Origin: Anaerobacillus alkalidiazotrophicus
Lineage (GTDB): Bacteria > Bacillota > Bacilli > Bacillales_H > Anaerobacillaceae
NCBI RefSeq assembly: GCF_001866055.1
Contig: NZ_MLQS01000001.1
Location: 836,145-900,144, forward strand
DNA: 64,000 nucleotides
Reading direction: 5' to 3'
Shown: positions 38,547 to 48,796 of the stretch, piece after piece
Layout of the letters: the number at the start of each line of letters is the position of its first letter
How positions within the stretch are numbered: position 1 is the stretch's first letter
Translations under genes and position numbers: made by a program
The notes under the pieces: generated by a model
Told to the model about the DNA's origin: nothing
What the model saw: the letters and a program-made list of their open reading frames with translations, nothing else
Databases searched by the model: none

Positions 38547-39911
38547 CTAGGCCCCTGCTGGGATGTTATTTTCATCGAAACGTCGTTCTAAGTTAACGAA
38601 TTTATTATACTCTTTCACAAAAGCTAGTTCGACGGTGCCTACTGGACCATTCCTTTGCTTGGCAATAATAATTTCAATAATATCTTTATTTTCGGATTCC
38701 TTATCATAGTAATCATCGCGATAAAGGAATGCTACGATATCGGCATCCTGCTCAATACTTCCCGATTCACGAATATCTGACATCATTGGGCGCTTATCTT
38801 GACGCGATTCAACTCCACGGGAAAGCTGTGAAAGGGCAATAACAGGAACTTCTAATTCCCTCGCAATTGCTTTTAATGTTCTGGAAATCTCAGAAACTTC
38901 CTGTTGACGATTTTCACCACTTCTACCATCTCCTCGAATAAGTTGTAGGTAGTCGATCAAAATCATCCCTAAACCTTTTTCCTGTTTTAATCGTCGGCAC
39001 TTTGCACGGATATCGTTTACTTTAACACCAGGAGTGTCATCAATATAAATACCTGCTTTAGAAAGACTCCCCATTGCCATTGTCAACTTCGTCCAATCTT
39101 CTTCTATAAGAGATCCTGTACGTAGTCGCTGTGCGTCGATATTTCCCTCTGCACAAATCATCCTCATAACAAGCTGAGATGCCCCCATCTCTAAACTAAA
39201 AATAGCTACATTTTCATCCGTTTTAGTTGCTACATTTTGTGCTATGTTTAAAGCAAAAGCAGTCTTACCTACAGAAGGTCTCGCTGCAACAATGATTAAG
39301 TCATTTCGTTGAAAACCAGCTGTCATTCTATCAAGTTCAGAAAATCCTGTTGGGATCCCTGTGATATCACCTGTTCGATGCTGAAGCTGCTCAATATTAT
39401 CATATGCTTCAACGAGCACGTCCTTAATTGAAATAAACGCACTCGTATTCTTTTTATGTGAAACTTCTAAAATCGTTTTCTCTGCTTCATTTAATATTGC
39501 ATCAACTTCTTCTTCTTCAGCATAACCTTCAGCTGCAATTGTAGTGGCAACACGAATTAAACGTCTTAATATAGACTTCTCTTCAACGATTTTACTATAG
39601 TACTCAACATTTGCAGCTGTAGGTACACTACCTGCTAGATCACTTAAATAAGATACTCCCCCGATTTCTTCTAGCCACTTTCTATCTTGAAGTTCTGCTG
39701 TAACAGTGACAAGATCAACAGGCTCTCCTCTTTCAGCTAAGTTTATCATCACACTGTAAATTCGCTGATGTGCTGCACGGTAAAAGTCCTCTGATGTCAA
39801 TCGCTCTGATGCTGTGACAAGTGCCTCCGGTTCTAAAAATATTGCCCCTAGAACAGCTTGTTCTGCTTCAACGTTTTGCGGCGGAGTGCGGTCAGCAAAT
39901 AATTCACTCAT
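38547..39911 (-). CDS. dnaB: Replicative DNA helicase DnaB (DnaC in B. subtilis naming)
   Basis: This 454-residue hexameric 5'-3' helicase has the N-terminal collar (PPQNVEAEQAVLGAIFL) and the RecA-like motor: Walker A ARPSVGKTAFALN, Walker B LGMILIDYLQLI, the DnaB-specific SLEMGASQLVMRM and the arginine-finger region SDIRESGSIEQDADIVAFLYR. It unwinds DNA at the replication fork. It follows rplI by 70 bp. Confidence 0.98.
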   Translation of the reverse strand: MSELFADRTPPQNVEAEQAVLGAIFLEPEALVTASERLTSEDFYRAAHQRIYSVMINLAERGEPVDLVTVTAELQDRKWLEEIGGVSYLSDLAGSVPTAANVEYYSKIVEEKSILRRLIRVATTIAAEGYAEEEEVDAILNEAEKTILEVSHKKNTSAFISIKDVLVEAYDNIEQLQHRTGDITGIPTGFSELDRMTAGFQRNDLIIVAARPSVGKTAFALNIAQNVATKTDENVAIFSLEMGASQLVMRMICAEGNIDAQRLRTGSLIEEDWTKLTMAMGSLSKAGIYIDDTPGVKVNDIRAKCRRLKQEKGLGMILIDYLQLIRGDGRSGENRQQEVSEISRTLKAIARELEVPVIALSQLSRGVESRQDKRPMMSDIRESGSIEQDADIVAFLYRDDYYDKESENKDIIEIIIAKQRNGPVGTVELAFVKEYNKFVNLERRFDENNIPAGA

Positions 39912-39981
39912 GATGGTTCCACCTACCCTTTTTAATGTAAGATCTAGAATGATTGAAAAGTGATACCGTTACTTTATTGCA

Positions 39982-40425
39982 TTATCCTTCAATTACATGC
40001 ACTTTAATTGTTGCTGTTACTTCTGGGTGTAATTTAACCGGAACATTGGTATAACCTAGTGCACGAATTGGTTCATCTAATTCGATTTTACGTTTATCTA
40101 CTTTCTTTTTCATTTTACCAAGTGTATCAGCAATTTGTTTACTTGTGACAGCTCCGAAAAGACGGCCACCTTCACCAGATTTTGCTTTAATTTCTACAGT
40201 AAGTTTCTCTAATTCATCTTTATAGGCTTTTGCTTCATTTAACTTTTCTTCGGCACGCTTTTCTTCGCCTTGCTTTTTCACTTCTAATGTTTTTAAGTTT
40301 CCTGAAGTTGCTTCAGAAGCTAGTTTATTTGGAAGTAAATAGTTTCTTGCATATCCTTCCGAAACATTTTTGACTTCACCTTTTTTCCCTTTACCTTTTA
40401 CATCTTGAAGAAAAATTACTTTCAT
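39982..40425 (-). CDS. rplI: 50S ribosomal protein L9
   Basis: The 147-residue protein has the N-terminal domain [21 protein letters not shown] with GYARNYLLP, a long connecting helix rich in Lys/Glu, and the C-terminal domain with [10 protein letters not shown]. It binds 23S rRNA near L1. Its start overlaps the gdpP stop by 4 bp. Confidence 0.98.
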   Translation of the reverse strand: MKVIFLQDVKGKGKKGEVKNVSEGYARNYLLPNKLASEATSGNLKTLEVKKQGEEKRAEEKLNEAKAYKDELEKLTVEIKAKSGEGGRLFGAVTSKQIADTLGKMKKKVDKRKIELDEPIRALGYTNVPVKLHPEVTATIKVHVIEG

Positions 40426-42392
40426 GATTCTTTTCCCCCTTCAAAGTATTGATCTATTTTTTCTTTTAATAATTCTTCCGCTTCATCTACTGAAATGCCT
40501 TCAAGTTGTGTTGCAGCGTTTGATAAATGACCGCCACCATCAAGCATTTCCATAATTAATTGCACATTGACGTTTCCTAATGATCTAGCACTAATACCGA
40601 TCGTATCATCTTTTCGTTTTGAAATAACAAACGAAGCCACGATACCATTCATTGAGAGTAGCGTATCTGCAGCTTGTGCAATCAGCACTTGACTGCAAAC
40701 TTTATCCGAACTTCCTTTAGCAATCGCAACACCATTACGGTAAATATGCGCATTCTCAATAAGACGAGATCGTTTAATATACTGATCTAAGTCTTGTTTA
40801 AGAAGTTTTTGAACCAAAGCAGTGTCTGCTCCTTGTGATCTTAAATAGGACGCTGCATCAAATGTTCTAGAGCCTGTTCTAACTGCAAAACTTTTCGTAT
40901 CAACAATAATTCCCGCTAATAACGAAGTTGCTTCTAACAAATCGAGTTTTGTTTGTTTAGGCTGGTATTCAAGAAGTTCTGTCACTAGCTCAGCTGTTGA
41001 TGATGCATAAGGCTCCATATAGACTAAAACTGACTCTTCAATAAATTCTTCACCACGGCGGTGATGATCTATCACAATTACACGATCAATTGTTTCCAAG
41101 ACTTTCGGCTCAATCACTAGCGAAGGCTTATGTGTATCAACTACAACTAAAAGAGTATCATTCGTTACCTCTTCTAAAGCTTCTGTAGGAGTAATAAAAT
41201 GCGCCCATAAGCGATCATGTCTCTCTACTTCCTCCATTAACTTCCTTACGTCCCTACTAATATTTTCAGGGTCTAAAATAATATATCCTTCTTTACCATT
41301 TAGTTGCGCTAATTTTAGTACACCAATAGCTGAACCTACCGCATCCATATCAGGATTTTTATGACCCATAATCATGACACGGTCACTTTCTAAAATGAAG
41401 TCACGAATTGCGTGGGAAATAACACGTGCTCTAACCCTAGTTCGTTTCTCTACAGCATTTGACTTTCCGCCATAAAAACGAACCTTACCGTTTTTTTGTT
41501 TAATAGCTACTTGGTCACCACCACGTCCTAGTGCCAAATCTAAACTTGATTGAGCAAGTAATCCAAGCTCTTGGAACGTTCCTTGCCCACTACCTACTCC
41601 AATACTTAGTGTAATAGGTATTTTTTCGCTAGAAGTAGCTTCTCTTACCTCATCGAGTAAATCAAATCTTGTTTCTTCAAGTTTTTCGAGAACTTCTTGG
41701 CGGAATATAGCTAGAAAACGATCTGATGACGTCCTTCTTAGAAAGACACCGTGTTCCTTTGACCAATTATTTAAAGTAGATGTAACTTGGCTCATTAACT
41801 TACTTCGAATTTGGTCTTCCATACCTTGTGTTACTTCATCATAATTGTCTAAGTAAATAATAGCAATAACAGTTTGTTCCTTTTCGTACAGCTTTTTCAC
41901 ATAAACTTCTTCTGTTATATCAAAAAAGTAGATCAGCCGTTCATCTCTCTTTATAAGAGCTCTAAAAACATTTTCGCCAATTTGAATGGAAGTCTCTTTT
42001 TCGTCACTGTCAATAACACTAAATAAATCTTCATCAATTTTAGTGATTGGTTGACCGATGCACTCTTCTTCTATAAATGAAGTAACCATAGGATTTACCC
42101 ATTGGATTATTTTGTCTTCATTGTAGAGAAGCATACCGATCGGCATTTTCGTAACCGCTTCCTCCCCAGCCTTATTAACTCGATACGACAGTGTAGAAAT
42201 ATATTTTTCTAAATCTTTAACAAAATAATTTTTCGCTTGAATAGTATAGATAAGTCCGACCCCTAAACATAGAAAGCCGACTAGGCCAAAAATCCATTGA
42301 TATAACGTTAATATTCCAATAAAAATGGCTGCCACAGCAAACAAGGCGATGACATGATATCCGTGCCACCGTTTAAATAAGAACTCTGGCAT
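40422..42392 (-). CDS. gdpP: c-di-AMP phosphodiesterase GdpP
   Basis: GdpP hydrolyses c-di-AMP to pApA. The 656-residue membrane protein has two N-terminal transmembrane helices (about 12-55), a degenerate PAS domain, a modified GGDEF domain and a DHH/DHHA1 catalytic unit with [20 protein letters not shown] and [13 protein letters not shown], ending [11 protein letters not shown]. Its substrate is the ligand of the riboswitch at 46481-46612, so this gene is placed next to its regulatory target, the Ktr operon. Confidence 0.97.
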   Translation of the reverse strand: MPEFLFKRWHGYHVIALFAVAAIFIGILTLYQWIFGLVGFLCLGVGLIYTIQAKNYFVKDLEKYISTLSYRVNKAGEEAVTKMPIGMLLYNEDKIIQWVNPMVTSFIEEECIGQPITKIDEDLFSVIDSDEKETSIQIGENVFRALIKRDERLIYFFDITEEVYVKKLYEKEQTVIAIIYLDNYDEVTQGMEDQIRSKLMSQVTSTLNNWSKEHGVFLRRTSSDRFLAIFRQEVLEKLEETRFDLLDEVREATSSEKIPITLSIGVGSGQGTFQELGLLAQSSLDLALGRGGDQVAIKQKNGKVRFYGGKSNAVEKRTRVRARVISHAIRDFILESDRVMIMGHKNPDMDAVGSAIGVLKLAQLNGKEGYIILDPENISRDVRKLMEEVERHDRLWAHFITPTEALEEVTNDTLLVVVDTHKPSLVIEPKVLETIDRVIVIDHHRRGEEFIEESVLVYMEPYASSTAELVTELLEYQPKQTKLDLLEATSLLAGIIVDTKSFAVRTGSRTFDAASYLRSQGADTALVQKLLKQDLDQYIKRSRLIENAHIYRNGVAIAKGSSDKVCSQVLIAQAADTLLSMNGIVASFVISKRKDDTIGISARSLGNVNVQLIMEMLDGGGHLSNAATQLEGISVDEAEELLKEKIDQYFEGGKES

Positions 42393-42403
42393 AATTTCAA
42401 CTC

Positions 42404-43342
42404 CTACTCATTTCGAGTTTTCATTCTTTTTCGAAGTTCGAATCCTAAATCAATTATACCTAAAATTCTATATATATAAAGAAGAAATGGGGCTATAATC
42501 GTAACAATTATAATTATGATAGGAATTGATTTATTTAACTTCTTGGCATAACAGTAGTAAAATACGACTGCTAACCCTTGAATTGTCATGACAATTTCTA
42601 GTAAGGGAAACAAATTCCACATGACAATATGAAGTGCGGTCCCTTCTTGTAGGCCAATAATCATTAAAATAGAAGCAACTAGATAATACCATAAAAATGA
42701 CTTCGGAAATGACCATTCTCTAAATGGTTTAAACTTAGGTACTTTCATACCAATTCTTTTTAATACTGCATATGCAATAAGTTGGATAAATAAGGCATAA
42801 AAAGCTCCAGTTGAAATAATAATAGATGGCGCTAGAACGATAAGCTGATTAGTAAAGTCGACAAGCTGAGCAAGCTGAGCACTTGGATCTTGTCCCAATG
42901 CAAGTAACATTGCTTCAGCAGCATTGATTGATTCAATCATTAACTCCTGAGTTGCTTTCACTGGATGAATATCAAATATAAGAATACTTAAAATGAAATA
43001 AAAAAGCAGATTAACAATATACGCTAAACTACCTCCTAATAAGACAGTAAAGGCAGACTTTTTTCTTCTAAATAATTCCCCAACTACTAGCCCACCACTT
43101 CCAAAAAAGATAGCACTAATAATTAATAATGGTCCCCCAATAATAAATGAAACAAATGAAGCTACAAAAAATAACAGTAAGCCAGGTTTCCACCCATTTC
43201 GTAAGGTATAAATAATAAATGGTAGTGGTAGTATCCAAATTAAAACAGAACCCAGTACTGGCAAAATGACTGTCGTAAAAGCTATTAATGCAAATATTGC
43301 TGCAAATATCGCTCCTTCAGTCATTACCTTTGTGTTTTTCAA
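42404..43342 (-). CDS. yybS: YybS family membrane protein (DUF2232)
   Basis: The 312-residue integral membrane protein has about eight hydrophobic segments. It starts MKNTKVMTEGAIFAAIFALIA, resembling S-component-like transporters of the DUF2232 family. It lies 11 bp before gdpP, the usual Bacillus order yybS-gdpP-rplI. Its function is unknown; an uptake role is suggested by the fold family only. Confidence 0.9.
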   Translation of the reverse strand: MKNTKVMTEGAIFAAIFALIAFTTVILPVLGSVLIWILPLPFIIYTLRNGWKPGLLLFFVASFVSFIIGGPLLIISAIFFGSGGLVVGELFRRKKSAFTVLLGGSLAYIVNLLFYFILSILIFDIHPVKATQELMIESINAAEAMLLALGQDPSAQLAQLVDFTNQLIVLAPSIIISTGAFYALFIQLIAYAVLKRIGMKVPKFKPFREWSFPKSFLWYYLVASILMIIGLQEGTALHIVMWNLFPLLEIVMTIQGLAVVFYYCYAKKLNKSIPIIIIIVTIIAPFLLYIYRILGIIDLGFELRKRMKTRNE

Positions 43343-43411
43343 TCTTATTTCCCTCTTTTCTCTAAATGACTAAATGATTTATCTAAACATAGGATCGTTT
43401 CTTTTAACCCC

Positions 43412-43465
43412 AAATATTTTTCTTACCCTTAACGTCTTTCTATTTGTTAAAGGTAAGAAAAATAT
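43412..43465. terminator. Strong hairpin between ktr operon and yybS
   Basis: Arms AAATATTTTTCTTACC (43412) and GGTAAGAAAAATATT (43451-43465), extended by TTAAC/GTTAA inside, form a long stem ending in T-rich DNA on either strand. It should end the ktr transcript. The remaining gap around it holds no gene. Confidence 0.8.
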
Positions 43466-43635
43466 TATATAGTAACGAACACCATTACCGTATGACTCGT
43501 TAATGAAATTTTTCTCATAAATAAGGTATGTTACTAGCATCTTCCCCTATCACCTTATAATATAAACAACCCTCAATAATTTTCACTATTTTAGCCTGTA
43601 AAAAGTAAAATTCTACAATTGATTGTAACACACGA

Positions 43636-44292
43636 TTATAAACTCTCATCTTCAAATCGTTTTAAGTCATTGTTATGGCCTATTAGTATTAAAATATCTT
43701 TATCTAAAATGATCTCGTCAGGAAGAGGCGTGATAATAACTTCTTCCCCTCGCTTAATCCCTAATATTGTACACCCATATTTAGCACGAATATCTAACTC
43801 AAATATCGTTCGATTTGCTACTTTATTTGAAGCTATTAGCTCCATTATACTGTAGTCAGGTGAGAGCTCAATATAGTCTATAATTTTCTCTGATACTAAA
43901 TAATGAGCTATTCTTACACCCATATCATGTTCAGGATGGATAATTCGGTCTGCACCAATTTTTTCAAGAACTTTATGGTGGTAGTTGTTTTGAGCTTTTA
44001 CCCATACTTGGCTTACATTTAATTCTTTAAGTAAAAGTGTACAAAGAATACTAGCCTGAATATTATCACCAATTGCAACAATAACATGTTCGAAATTCCT
44101 AATTCCTAACGATATCAGCGTATTTTCATCCGTCACGTTAGCAATAACAGCATGTGTTGAATAATTAGCAAATTCGTTAACTTTATCTTCATTTGTATCA
44201 ATAGCTAGTACTTCATGGCCCATTGAATAAAGTTCCTTACATACACTTCCACCAAATCTCCCTAATCCTATCACTGCAAACTGTTTTTTCAC
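43636..44292 (-). CDS. Potassium uptake regulatory subunit KtrA/KtrC (second copy)
   Basis: The 218-residue RCK protein has a Rossmann domain (MKKQFAVIGLGRFGGSV, AIDTNEDKVNEF) that binds ATP/ADP or NAD and an RCK_C domain (about 135-218) that in homologs binds c-di-AMP. It is highly similar to the copy at 45736-46392 over its whole length. It forms the octameric ring gating a KtrB-type channel. It is the third gene of the operon, 86 bp after ktrB. Two KtrA copies for one KtrB is unusual. Confidence 0.93.
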   Translation of the reverse strand: MKKQFAVIGLGRFGGSVCKELYSMGHEVLAIDTNEDKVNEFANYSTHAVIANVTDENTLISLGIRNFEHVIVAIGDNIQASILCTLLLKELNVSQVWVKAQNNYHHKVLEKIGADRIIHPEHDMGVRIAHYLVSEKIIDYIELSPDYSIMELIASNKVANRTIFELDIRAKYGCTILGIKRGEEVIITPLPDEIILDKDILILIGHNNDLKRFEDESL

Positions 44293-44378
44293 TTAGATCA
44301 ACCCAATCCATACTTTTTATTGTCTCTCTTATTTTAAACATAATTTCGTTTTGAAAGAATATAAAAATCTAAATGTTT

Positions 44379-45734
44379 TTACCCGATAATTACTTTTTCC
44401 TTAGGATAATGATAACGCTCAGTAGTTTCTGTTCCTCTCATTATAAATAGAAATGAGAAAATACCAATTCTACCAATAAACATCAGTATAATAATGACTT
44501 GTTTTCCAAGAACGCTTAGCTCAGGAGTAATTCCCATTGATAATCCTGTTGTTCCAAAAGCTGAAGTAACTTCAAAAATAATATGCATTAACGGAAACGG
44601 TTCATATGCAGCTAAAATAATAATTGATAGCCCGCAAATAAAAGTAGCAACACAAATCACTACAAACGATTTTAAAATGTCTTCTTGGTCTAGTTCTCTA
44701 TGAAATATTTTTACGGATTGTTTTCCACGAGCAAAAGAAAATATAGCTAACAATATAATAGCAAATGTCGTTGTACGAATTCCACCACCTACACTACTTG
44801 GAGAAGCTCCTACAAACATGAGGAAACTTAACATCAGCTGTGTTGCAACGGAAAATTCACTAACATCCATAGTCGCTAATCCACCATTTCTAGTCGTAAC
44901 AGATTGAAAGAGAGAATAAAAAAACTTCTCATGCCATGATTTATCTAATAAAAAATTTGACCAATCAAAAAGTAAAATAAAAAACATACCGAAAAATATT
45001 AAACTAAAAAAAGTAATCGTCGTTATTTTCGTAAATAATGAAAAACCGAACTTTTTCTTATTTCTTTTTGCCTTGATAAAATCCTTTACTTCAACTAATA
45101 CTGGAAAACCAATAGCACCAAGAGTGAGAAGAACAATATTAACGCTTTGAACAAAATAATCGTTAGCAAATGGAACTAATGACTCCCCAGTAATGTCAAA
45201 CCCAGCATTTGTTGTAGCACTAACTGCTGCAAAAAAACCTTGGAGAAAAGCTTCTTGCCATGTTGAAAAATAAGTGAGGTAATATACCCCTAATATAATT
45301 GTACCAATTAATTCAATGAATAAAATGAGTTTTAAAATTTCTTTCATTAATATTACTAAGCCTGAAAATGTTGCCCTATTTTGATCGGTCATAATTAAAT
45401 GACGTTCTCTTAATCCAATCCTTTTCCCTAAAATAAGCCAAATAAATGTTCCAAGAGTCATAATACCGATACCACCAAATTGAAGCACAAACGCTAAAAT
45501 GAATGTACCAGGAACACTAAACGTATCCGCTGTTGAAACAACGGTTAAACCAGTCACACTAACTGCACTAACTGCAGTAAATATTGTATCAATAAGACTT
45601 AACTCTACCCCTGGTTTTTGAACAATAGGTAAACGAAATAAGATCGTAGCGGTAAAAACGGCCCCGAGGTAAAACAAAACAATCATCTGTACAGAGGTTA
45701 GCCGAATGTTTAATCCTTTTTTATGAGTAAACAT
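44379..45734 (-). CDS. ktrB: Potassium/sodium uptake channel subunit KtrB/KtrD
   Basis: The 451-residue membrane protein of the Trk/Ktr/HKT superfamily has four pore loops with their filter glycines: SVTGLT, TTNAGFD, TRNGGLAT and FGTTGLS. ATG 45734 with AAGAGGG before it is preferred over a TTG seven codons upstream, which would overlap the preceding gene. It needs a KtrA ring for activity; both flanking genes encode one. Confidence 0.95.
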   Translation of the reverse strand: MFTHKKGLNIRLTSVQMIVLFYLGAVFTATILFRLPIVQKPGVELSLIDTIFTAVSAVSVTGLTVVSTADTFSVPGTFILAFVLQFGGIGIMTLGTFIWLILGKRIGLRERHLIMTDQNRATFSGLVILMKEILKLILFIELIGTIILGVYYLTYFSTWQEAFLQGFFAAVSATTNAGFDITGESLVPFANDYFVQSVNIVLLTLGAIGFPVLVEVKDFIKAKRNKKKFGFSLFTKITTITFFSLIFFGMFFILLFDWSNFLLDKSWHEKFFYSLFQSVTTRNGGLATMDVSEFSVATQLMLSFLMFVGASPSSVGGGIRTTTFAIILLAIFSFARGKQSVKIFHRELDQEDILKSFVVICVATFICGLSIIILAAYEPFPLMHIIFEVTSAFGTTGLSMGITPELSVLGKQVIIILMFIGRIGIFSFLFIMRGTETTERYHYPKEKVIIG

Positions 45735-45735
45735 T

Positions 45736-46392
45736 TTATAAGCCCTCTTCTTCAAATCGTTTTAAATCATTATTTTCCCCTACTATAATAATAATATCTT
45801 TTTCAATAACCATTTGATCCGGAGTTGGAGAAACAATGACCTCGTCCCCTCTTTTTAAACCTAAGATTGTACAGCCAAATTTTGCTCGAATATTAAGTTG
45901 GGCAATTGTTCGTTGTGAAACCTTTTCAGTTGCCATCAGTTCAACGATGCTGTACTCAGGTGACAGTTCAATATAGTCAATGATCTTTTCTGAAACTAAA
46001 TAATGAGCTACTCTAATACCCATGTCATGTTCTGGGTGAATAATACGATCAGCACCAATTTTCTCAACGACTTTATGGTGGTATTGATTTTGAGCCTTTA
46101 CCCAAACTTGCTTAATATTTAGTTCTTTTAAAAGTAACGTACATAAAATACTCGCTTGAATATTATCGCCGATTGCTACAATAACATGTTCAAAATTTCT
46201 AATTCCTAATGAAGTTAAGGTATTTTCATCGGTACCATTTGCAACAACTGCATGTGTTGACGTTTGAGCATAATTATTAACTCTTTCTTCATTTATATCT
46301 ATTGCAAGAACTTCATGACCCATTTTATATAATTCTTTACATACACTCCCACCAAAACGCCCTAGACCAATCACCGCAAATTGCTTTTTCAT
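45736..46392 (-). CDS. ktrA: Potassium uptake regulatory subunit KtrA/KtrC (first copy)
   Basis: The 218-residue RCK subunit has the N-terminal Rossmann GLGRFGGSVCKEL and a C-terminal RCK_C domain with GCTILGLKRGDEVIV. ATG 46392 has AAAGGGAG upstream; the frame extends seven codons further. It is first in the operon, directly behind the c-di-AMP riboswitch. Both the transcript (riboswitch) and the protein (RCK_C) should be inhibited by c-di-AMP, from family knowledge. Confidence 0.95.
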   Translation of the reverse strand: MKKQFAVIGLGRFGGSVCKELYKMGHEVLAIDINEERVNNYAQTSTHAVVANGTDENTLTSLGIRNFEHVIVAIGDNIQASILCTLLLKELNIKQVWVKAQNQYHHKVVEKIGADRIIHPEHDMGIRVAHYLVSEKIIDYIELSPEYSIVELMATEKVSQRTIAQLNIRAKFGCTILGLKRGDEVIVSPTPDQMVIEKDIIIIVGENNDLKRFEEEGL

Positions 46393-46424
46393 AGTAAAAC
46401 TCCCTTTATTCAATTATCATAAAA

Positions 46425-46453
46425 CAAAAAAAGACCATTACAAAGAATGATCA
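46425..46453 (-). terminator. c-di-AMP riboswitch terminator
   Basis: GATCATT pairs with AATGGTC and is followed by seven Ts on the minus strand, between aptamer and ktrA. Confidence 0.7.
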
Positions 46454-46480
46454 ATAGTGAATCTATTTGACCTTCCTTCT

Positions 46481-46612
46481 TCAAACGCTTACGAGGTTAG
46501 CTGTCGGGTTAGGGACTAAGAAGTATCCCTTCTTACAAGGTAAGATTCACCCCAAAAAGTCATGAACTGACTGGTAATGGTTCCCCCGCTCAATAGTTGA
46601 TTTAGCGATTTA
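46481..46612 (-). promoter_or_regulatory. c-di-AMP riboswitch (ydaO/yuaA type)
   Basis: The minus strand carries the family's conserved segments in order: GAGCGGGGGAACCA, TTGGGGTGAATC, AGTCCCTAACCCGACAGCTA and ACCTCGTAAGCGTTTGA. Known members turn off K+ transport and cell-wall genes when c-di-AMP binds. Position before ktrA and a following terminator fit that role. Confidence 0.95.
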
Positions 46613-46703
46613 TAGGTTTATGATATGTAAATTTACTCCTTACCTTACTTTTTGTCAATACATTTTTTCTAGTAATCAAACTGATTTGAACTTAAGTGTC
46701 ATA

Positions 46704-46770
46704 GCCCCCACCTCTAAGCGTAGCGTAGGTGGGAACTTCCATTCAGGTGGAGTTGAGACTCCATCTGAAT
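46704..46770. repeat. Paired GC-rich hairpins, possible IS200/IS605-type end
   Basis: CCCACCT/AGGTGGG (46707-46733) is followed by ATTCAGGTGGAGT/ACTCCATCTGAAT (46741-46770). They look like the subterminal hairpins of IS200/IS605-like elements, but no transposase is present. They may also end the potassium channel transcript. Confidence 0.45.
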
Positions 46771-46804
46771 TTCCGATGTTTTAGCGAAGCTAGAACGAGT
46801 TCCC

Positions 46805-47827
46805 TTATTGAGTAACCTTTTGATATGTATCCTTACTACAAATAATAAAAAACTCAGCATCAGTCGGTATCATTTCATCTAGCTTTGTTAGTATACTAAA
46901 ATCGTTACGGTCTGCAAGTAAGTTTGCCCCTTCTTTTTTTAAATCCTCAAAAGCATCATTATAAGTTTTCCACTGTGCTCGTTTTTTTATCTTCCATAGG
47001 TCTACATCGTTTTTACTACTTAATAATTTCATGATAAGCTTCCCAGACCCTTTATGAACAGCTGACTTAGCCATAAGATCCGAAAGGGCTTCATCAGCTA
47101 AAATAAATTCGTCCACATTGGCATGTTCAAAATTTGGAATATGCTTCTCTTTTAATATCTCTACAATTGTATAGATTTCTTTGTTTATTTCAGTTGCATA
47201 ACTCTCAATTGAAGAAACAATAATTAACGACTTACCATCTGCTGCAATTGGATCTAGTTCATTTGCACGTGTAAAAATTAATACAGATTTTGCATCGCGA
47301 ATGTTAGCTTTTTCTAAAATATACTTTTCGGTTGCATCTCCATGAACAAAAAATACACTCTCATCTTCAAGGGGGGATTTTTTTGCATAATCTATTAAAA
47401 CAAAGGTTGCCTTTTCATCAATCTGTTTTATTTCTTTTATAGCATGGTTAGCTTTATTTGACCAACCGATAATTACATAATGCCCTTTCCCCTTAAAGGT
47501 CAATTTACCTTCCTCCTTCAACTTCCGATATACACTAAATCCTTCAACAATCTTTCCAATTACAATTCCAATTAATCCAATGCCAAAAAAGTATAAGAAT
47601 AATCCAAAAAGTCTTCCTTGTGTAGTTTGAGGTACAAAATCTCCATAACCTGTCGTAGTTACTGTTGTCATTACATACCAAAAAGCAATAAAAGGGGTTT
47701 GGAATGTTTCGGGTTCTAGCCACCAAGTAAAAAAAGAACTAAATACTAAAAAAATAATCGTCACTAATATTAATGTTACCTTTCTTATTTTCACAACAAT
47801 CTTCATTAGTTCAAAAATCATTAACAT
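46805..47827 (-). CDS. Two-TM potassium channel with RCK/TrkA-N domain
   Basis: The 340-residue protein has TM1 (about 13-35), a pore helix and the K+ selectivity filter TVTTTGYGDFVP, TM2 (LFGLFLYFFGIGLIGIVIGKIV), and a cytoplasmic RCK domain (GHYVIIGWSNKANHAI). It resembles YugO/MthK-type channels. ATG 47827 with GGGGGAG before it is preferred to the start 20 codons upstream. It is not in the ktr transcript, since the riboswitch lies between them, but it joins the local potassium cluster. Confidence 0.93.
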   Translation of the reverse strand: MLMIFELMKIVVKIRKVTLILVTIIFLVFSSFFTWWLEPETFQTPFIAFWYVMTTVTTTGYGDFVPQTTQGRLFGLFLYFFGIGLIGIVIGKIVEGFSVYRKLKEEGKLTFKGKGHYVIIGWSNKANHAIKEIKQIDEKATFVLIDYAKKSPLEDESVFFVHGDATEKYILEKANIRDAKSVLIFTRANELDPIAADGKSLIIVSSIESYATEINKEIYTIVEILKEKHIPNFEHANVDEFILADEALSDLMAKSAVHKGSGKLIMKLLSSKNDVDLWKIKKRAQWKTYNDAFEDLKKEGANLLADRNDFSILTKLDEMIPTDAEFFIICSKDTYQKVTQ

Positions 47828-47879
47828 GGACTTTCTCCCCCTCTCTTTGATTATTCCCTTTCCATCCTTTAAATATAAA

Positions 47880-47915
47880 AAAGGCACAGTAGATTGATCT
47901 CTACTGTGCCTTTTT
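47880..47915 (-). terminator. Terminator of rpsF-ssb-rpsR
   Basis: AAGGCACAGTAGA pairs with TCTACTGTGCCTT and is followed by a T run, just after the rpsR stop. Confidence 0.9.
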
Positions 47916-47923
47916 ATTATATG

Positions 47924-48169
47924 TTATTCACCACTAACGTACGGTAATAAAGCGATTTGACGTGCACGCTTAATTGCAGTCGTTAATTGACGTTGGTACT
48001 TAGCAGAAGTTCCAGTTACACGACGAGGTAAAATTTTACCACGCTCAGAAATGAAACGCTTAAGTAGGTCAACGTTTTTGTAGTCGATTTTCGTGATTTT
48101 GTTTACTGTAAAGTAACATACTTTACGGCGTTTCGCACCACGGCCACCACGACGTCCTCCCATTGCCAT
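47924..48169 (-). CDS. rpsR: 30S ribosomal protein S18
   Basis: The 81-residue protein begins with a basic tail ([13 protein letters not shown]) and has [19 protein letters not shown] and [22 protein letters not shown]. It binds S6 on the small subunit platform. The ribosome binding site is AAAGGAGG. It is the last gene of rpsF-ssb-rpsR. Confidence 0.98.
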   Translation of the reverse strand: MAMGGRRGGRGAKRRKVCYFTVNKITKIDYKNVDLLKRFISERGKILPRRVTGTSAKYQRQLTTAIKRARQIALLPYVSGE

Positions 48170-48250
48170 TCAAAAAACCTCCTTTACTTAGAAATTTTAT
48201 ATTCGCACAAAGGGTTAATCCCTAAATAGTTTATTTAGAAAGCCAATGAT

Positions 48251-48766
48251 CTAAAATGGTAAATCATCATCTGAGATGTCAATTGGCTTGCCATCACTAG
48301 CAAATGGATCATCAGAAAATGACTGACTACGCCCTTGATTTTGATTCTGGTTATTATTCGGATATCCACCTTGATTCGGAGTACCATAATAGTCTCCACC
48401 ACCTTGGTTTCCACCAAATCCAGAAGAACCACTCGCACCACCAGAACCCTTTGATTCTAAAAATTGAACAGTGTCTGCGACAACTTCCGTAATGAAAACT
48501 TTCTTACCTTCGTTGTTTTCATAATTACGAGTTTGCAGTCGACCGTCAATTCCAGCTAAACTTCCCTTACGTAAATAGTTAGCAACATTTTCTGCTTGTT
48601 TGCGCCAAATTACTACGTTAATAAAGTCAGCCTCTCTATTGCCTTGTTGGTTTGAAAACGGTCGATTAACAGCAAGTGTAATACTTGCCACCGCGATTCC
48701 GTTTGGCGTATATCTGAGTTCCGGATCTCTTGTTAGACGGCCTACTAGAACGACACGATTAAGCAT
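48251..48766 (-). CDS. ssb: Single-stranded DNA-binding protein
   Basis: The 171-residue protein has an OB fold ([21 protein letters not shown]) up to about residue 108, a Gly/Asn/Gln-rich linker, and the acidic partner-binding tip ISDDDLPF. The tip recruits replication and repair proteins. It follows rpsF by 30 bp in the conserved operon. Confidence 0.98.
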   Translation of the reverse strand: MLNRVVLVGRLTRDPELRYTPNGIAVASITLAVNRPFSNQQGNREADFINVVIWRKQAENVANYLRKGSLAGIDGRLQTRNYENNEGKKVFITEVVADTVQFLESKGSGGASGSSGFGGNQGGGDYYGTPNQGGYPNNNQNQNQGRSQSFSDDPFASDGKPIDISDDDLPF

Positions 48767-48796
48767 CAGAACCCCTCCCCATTTCCACTAGTTCTA

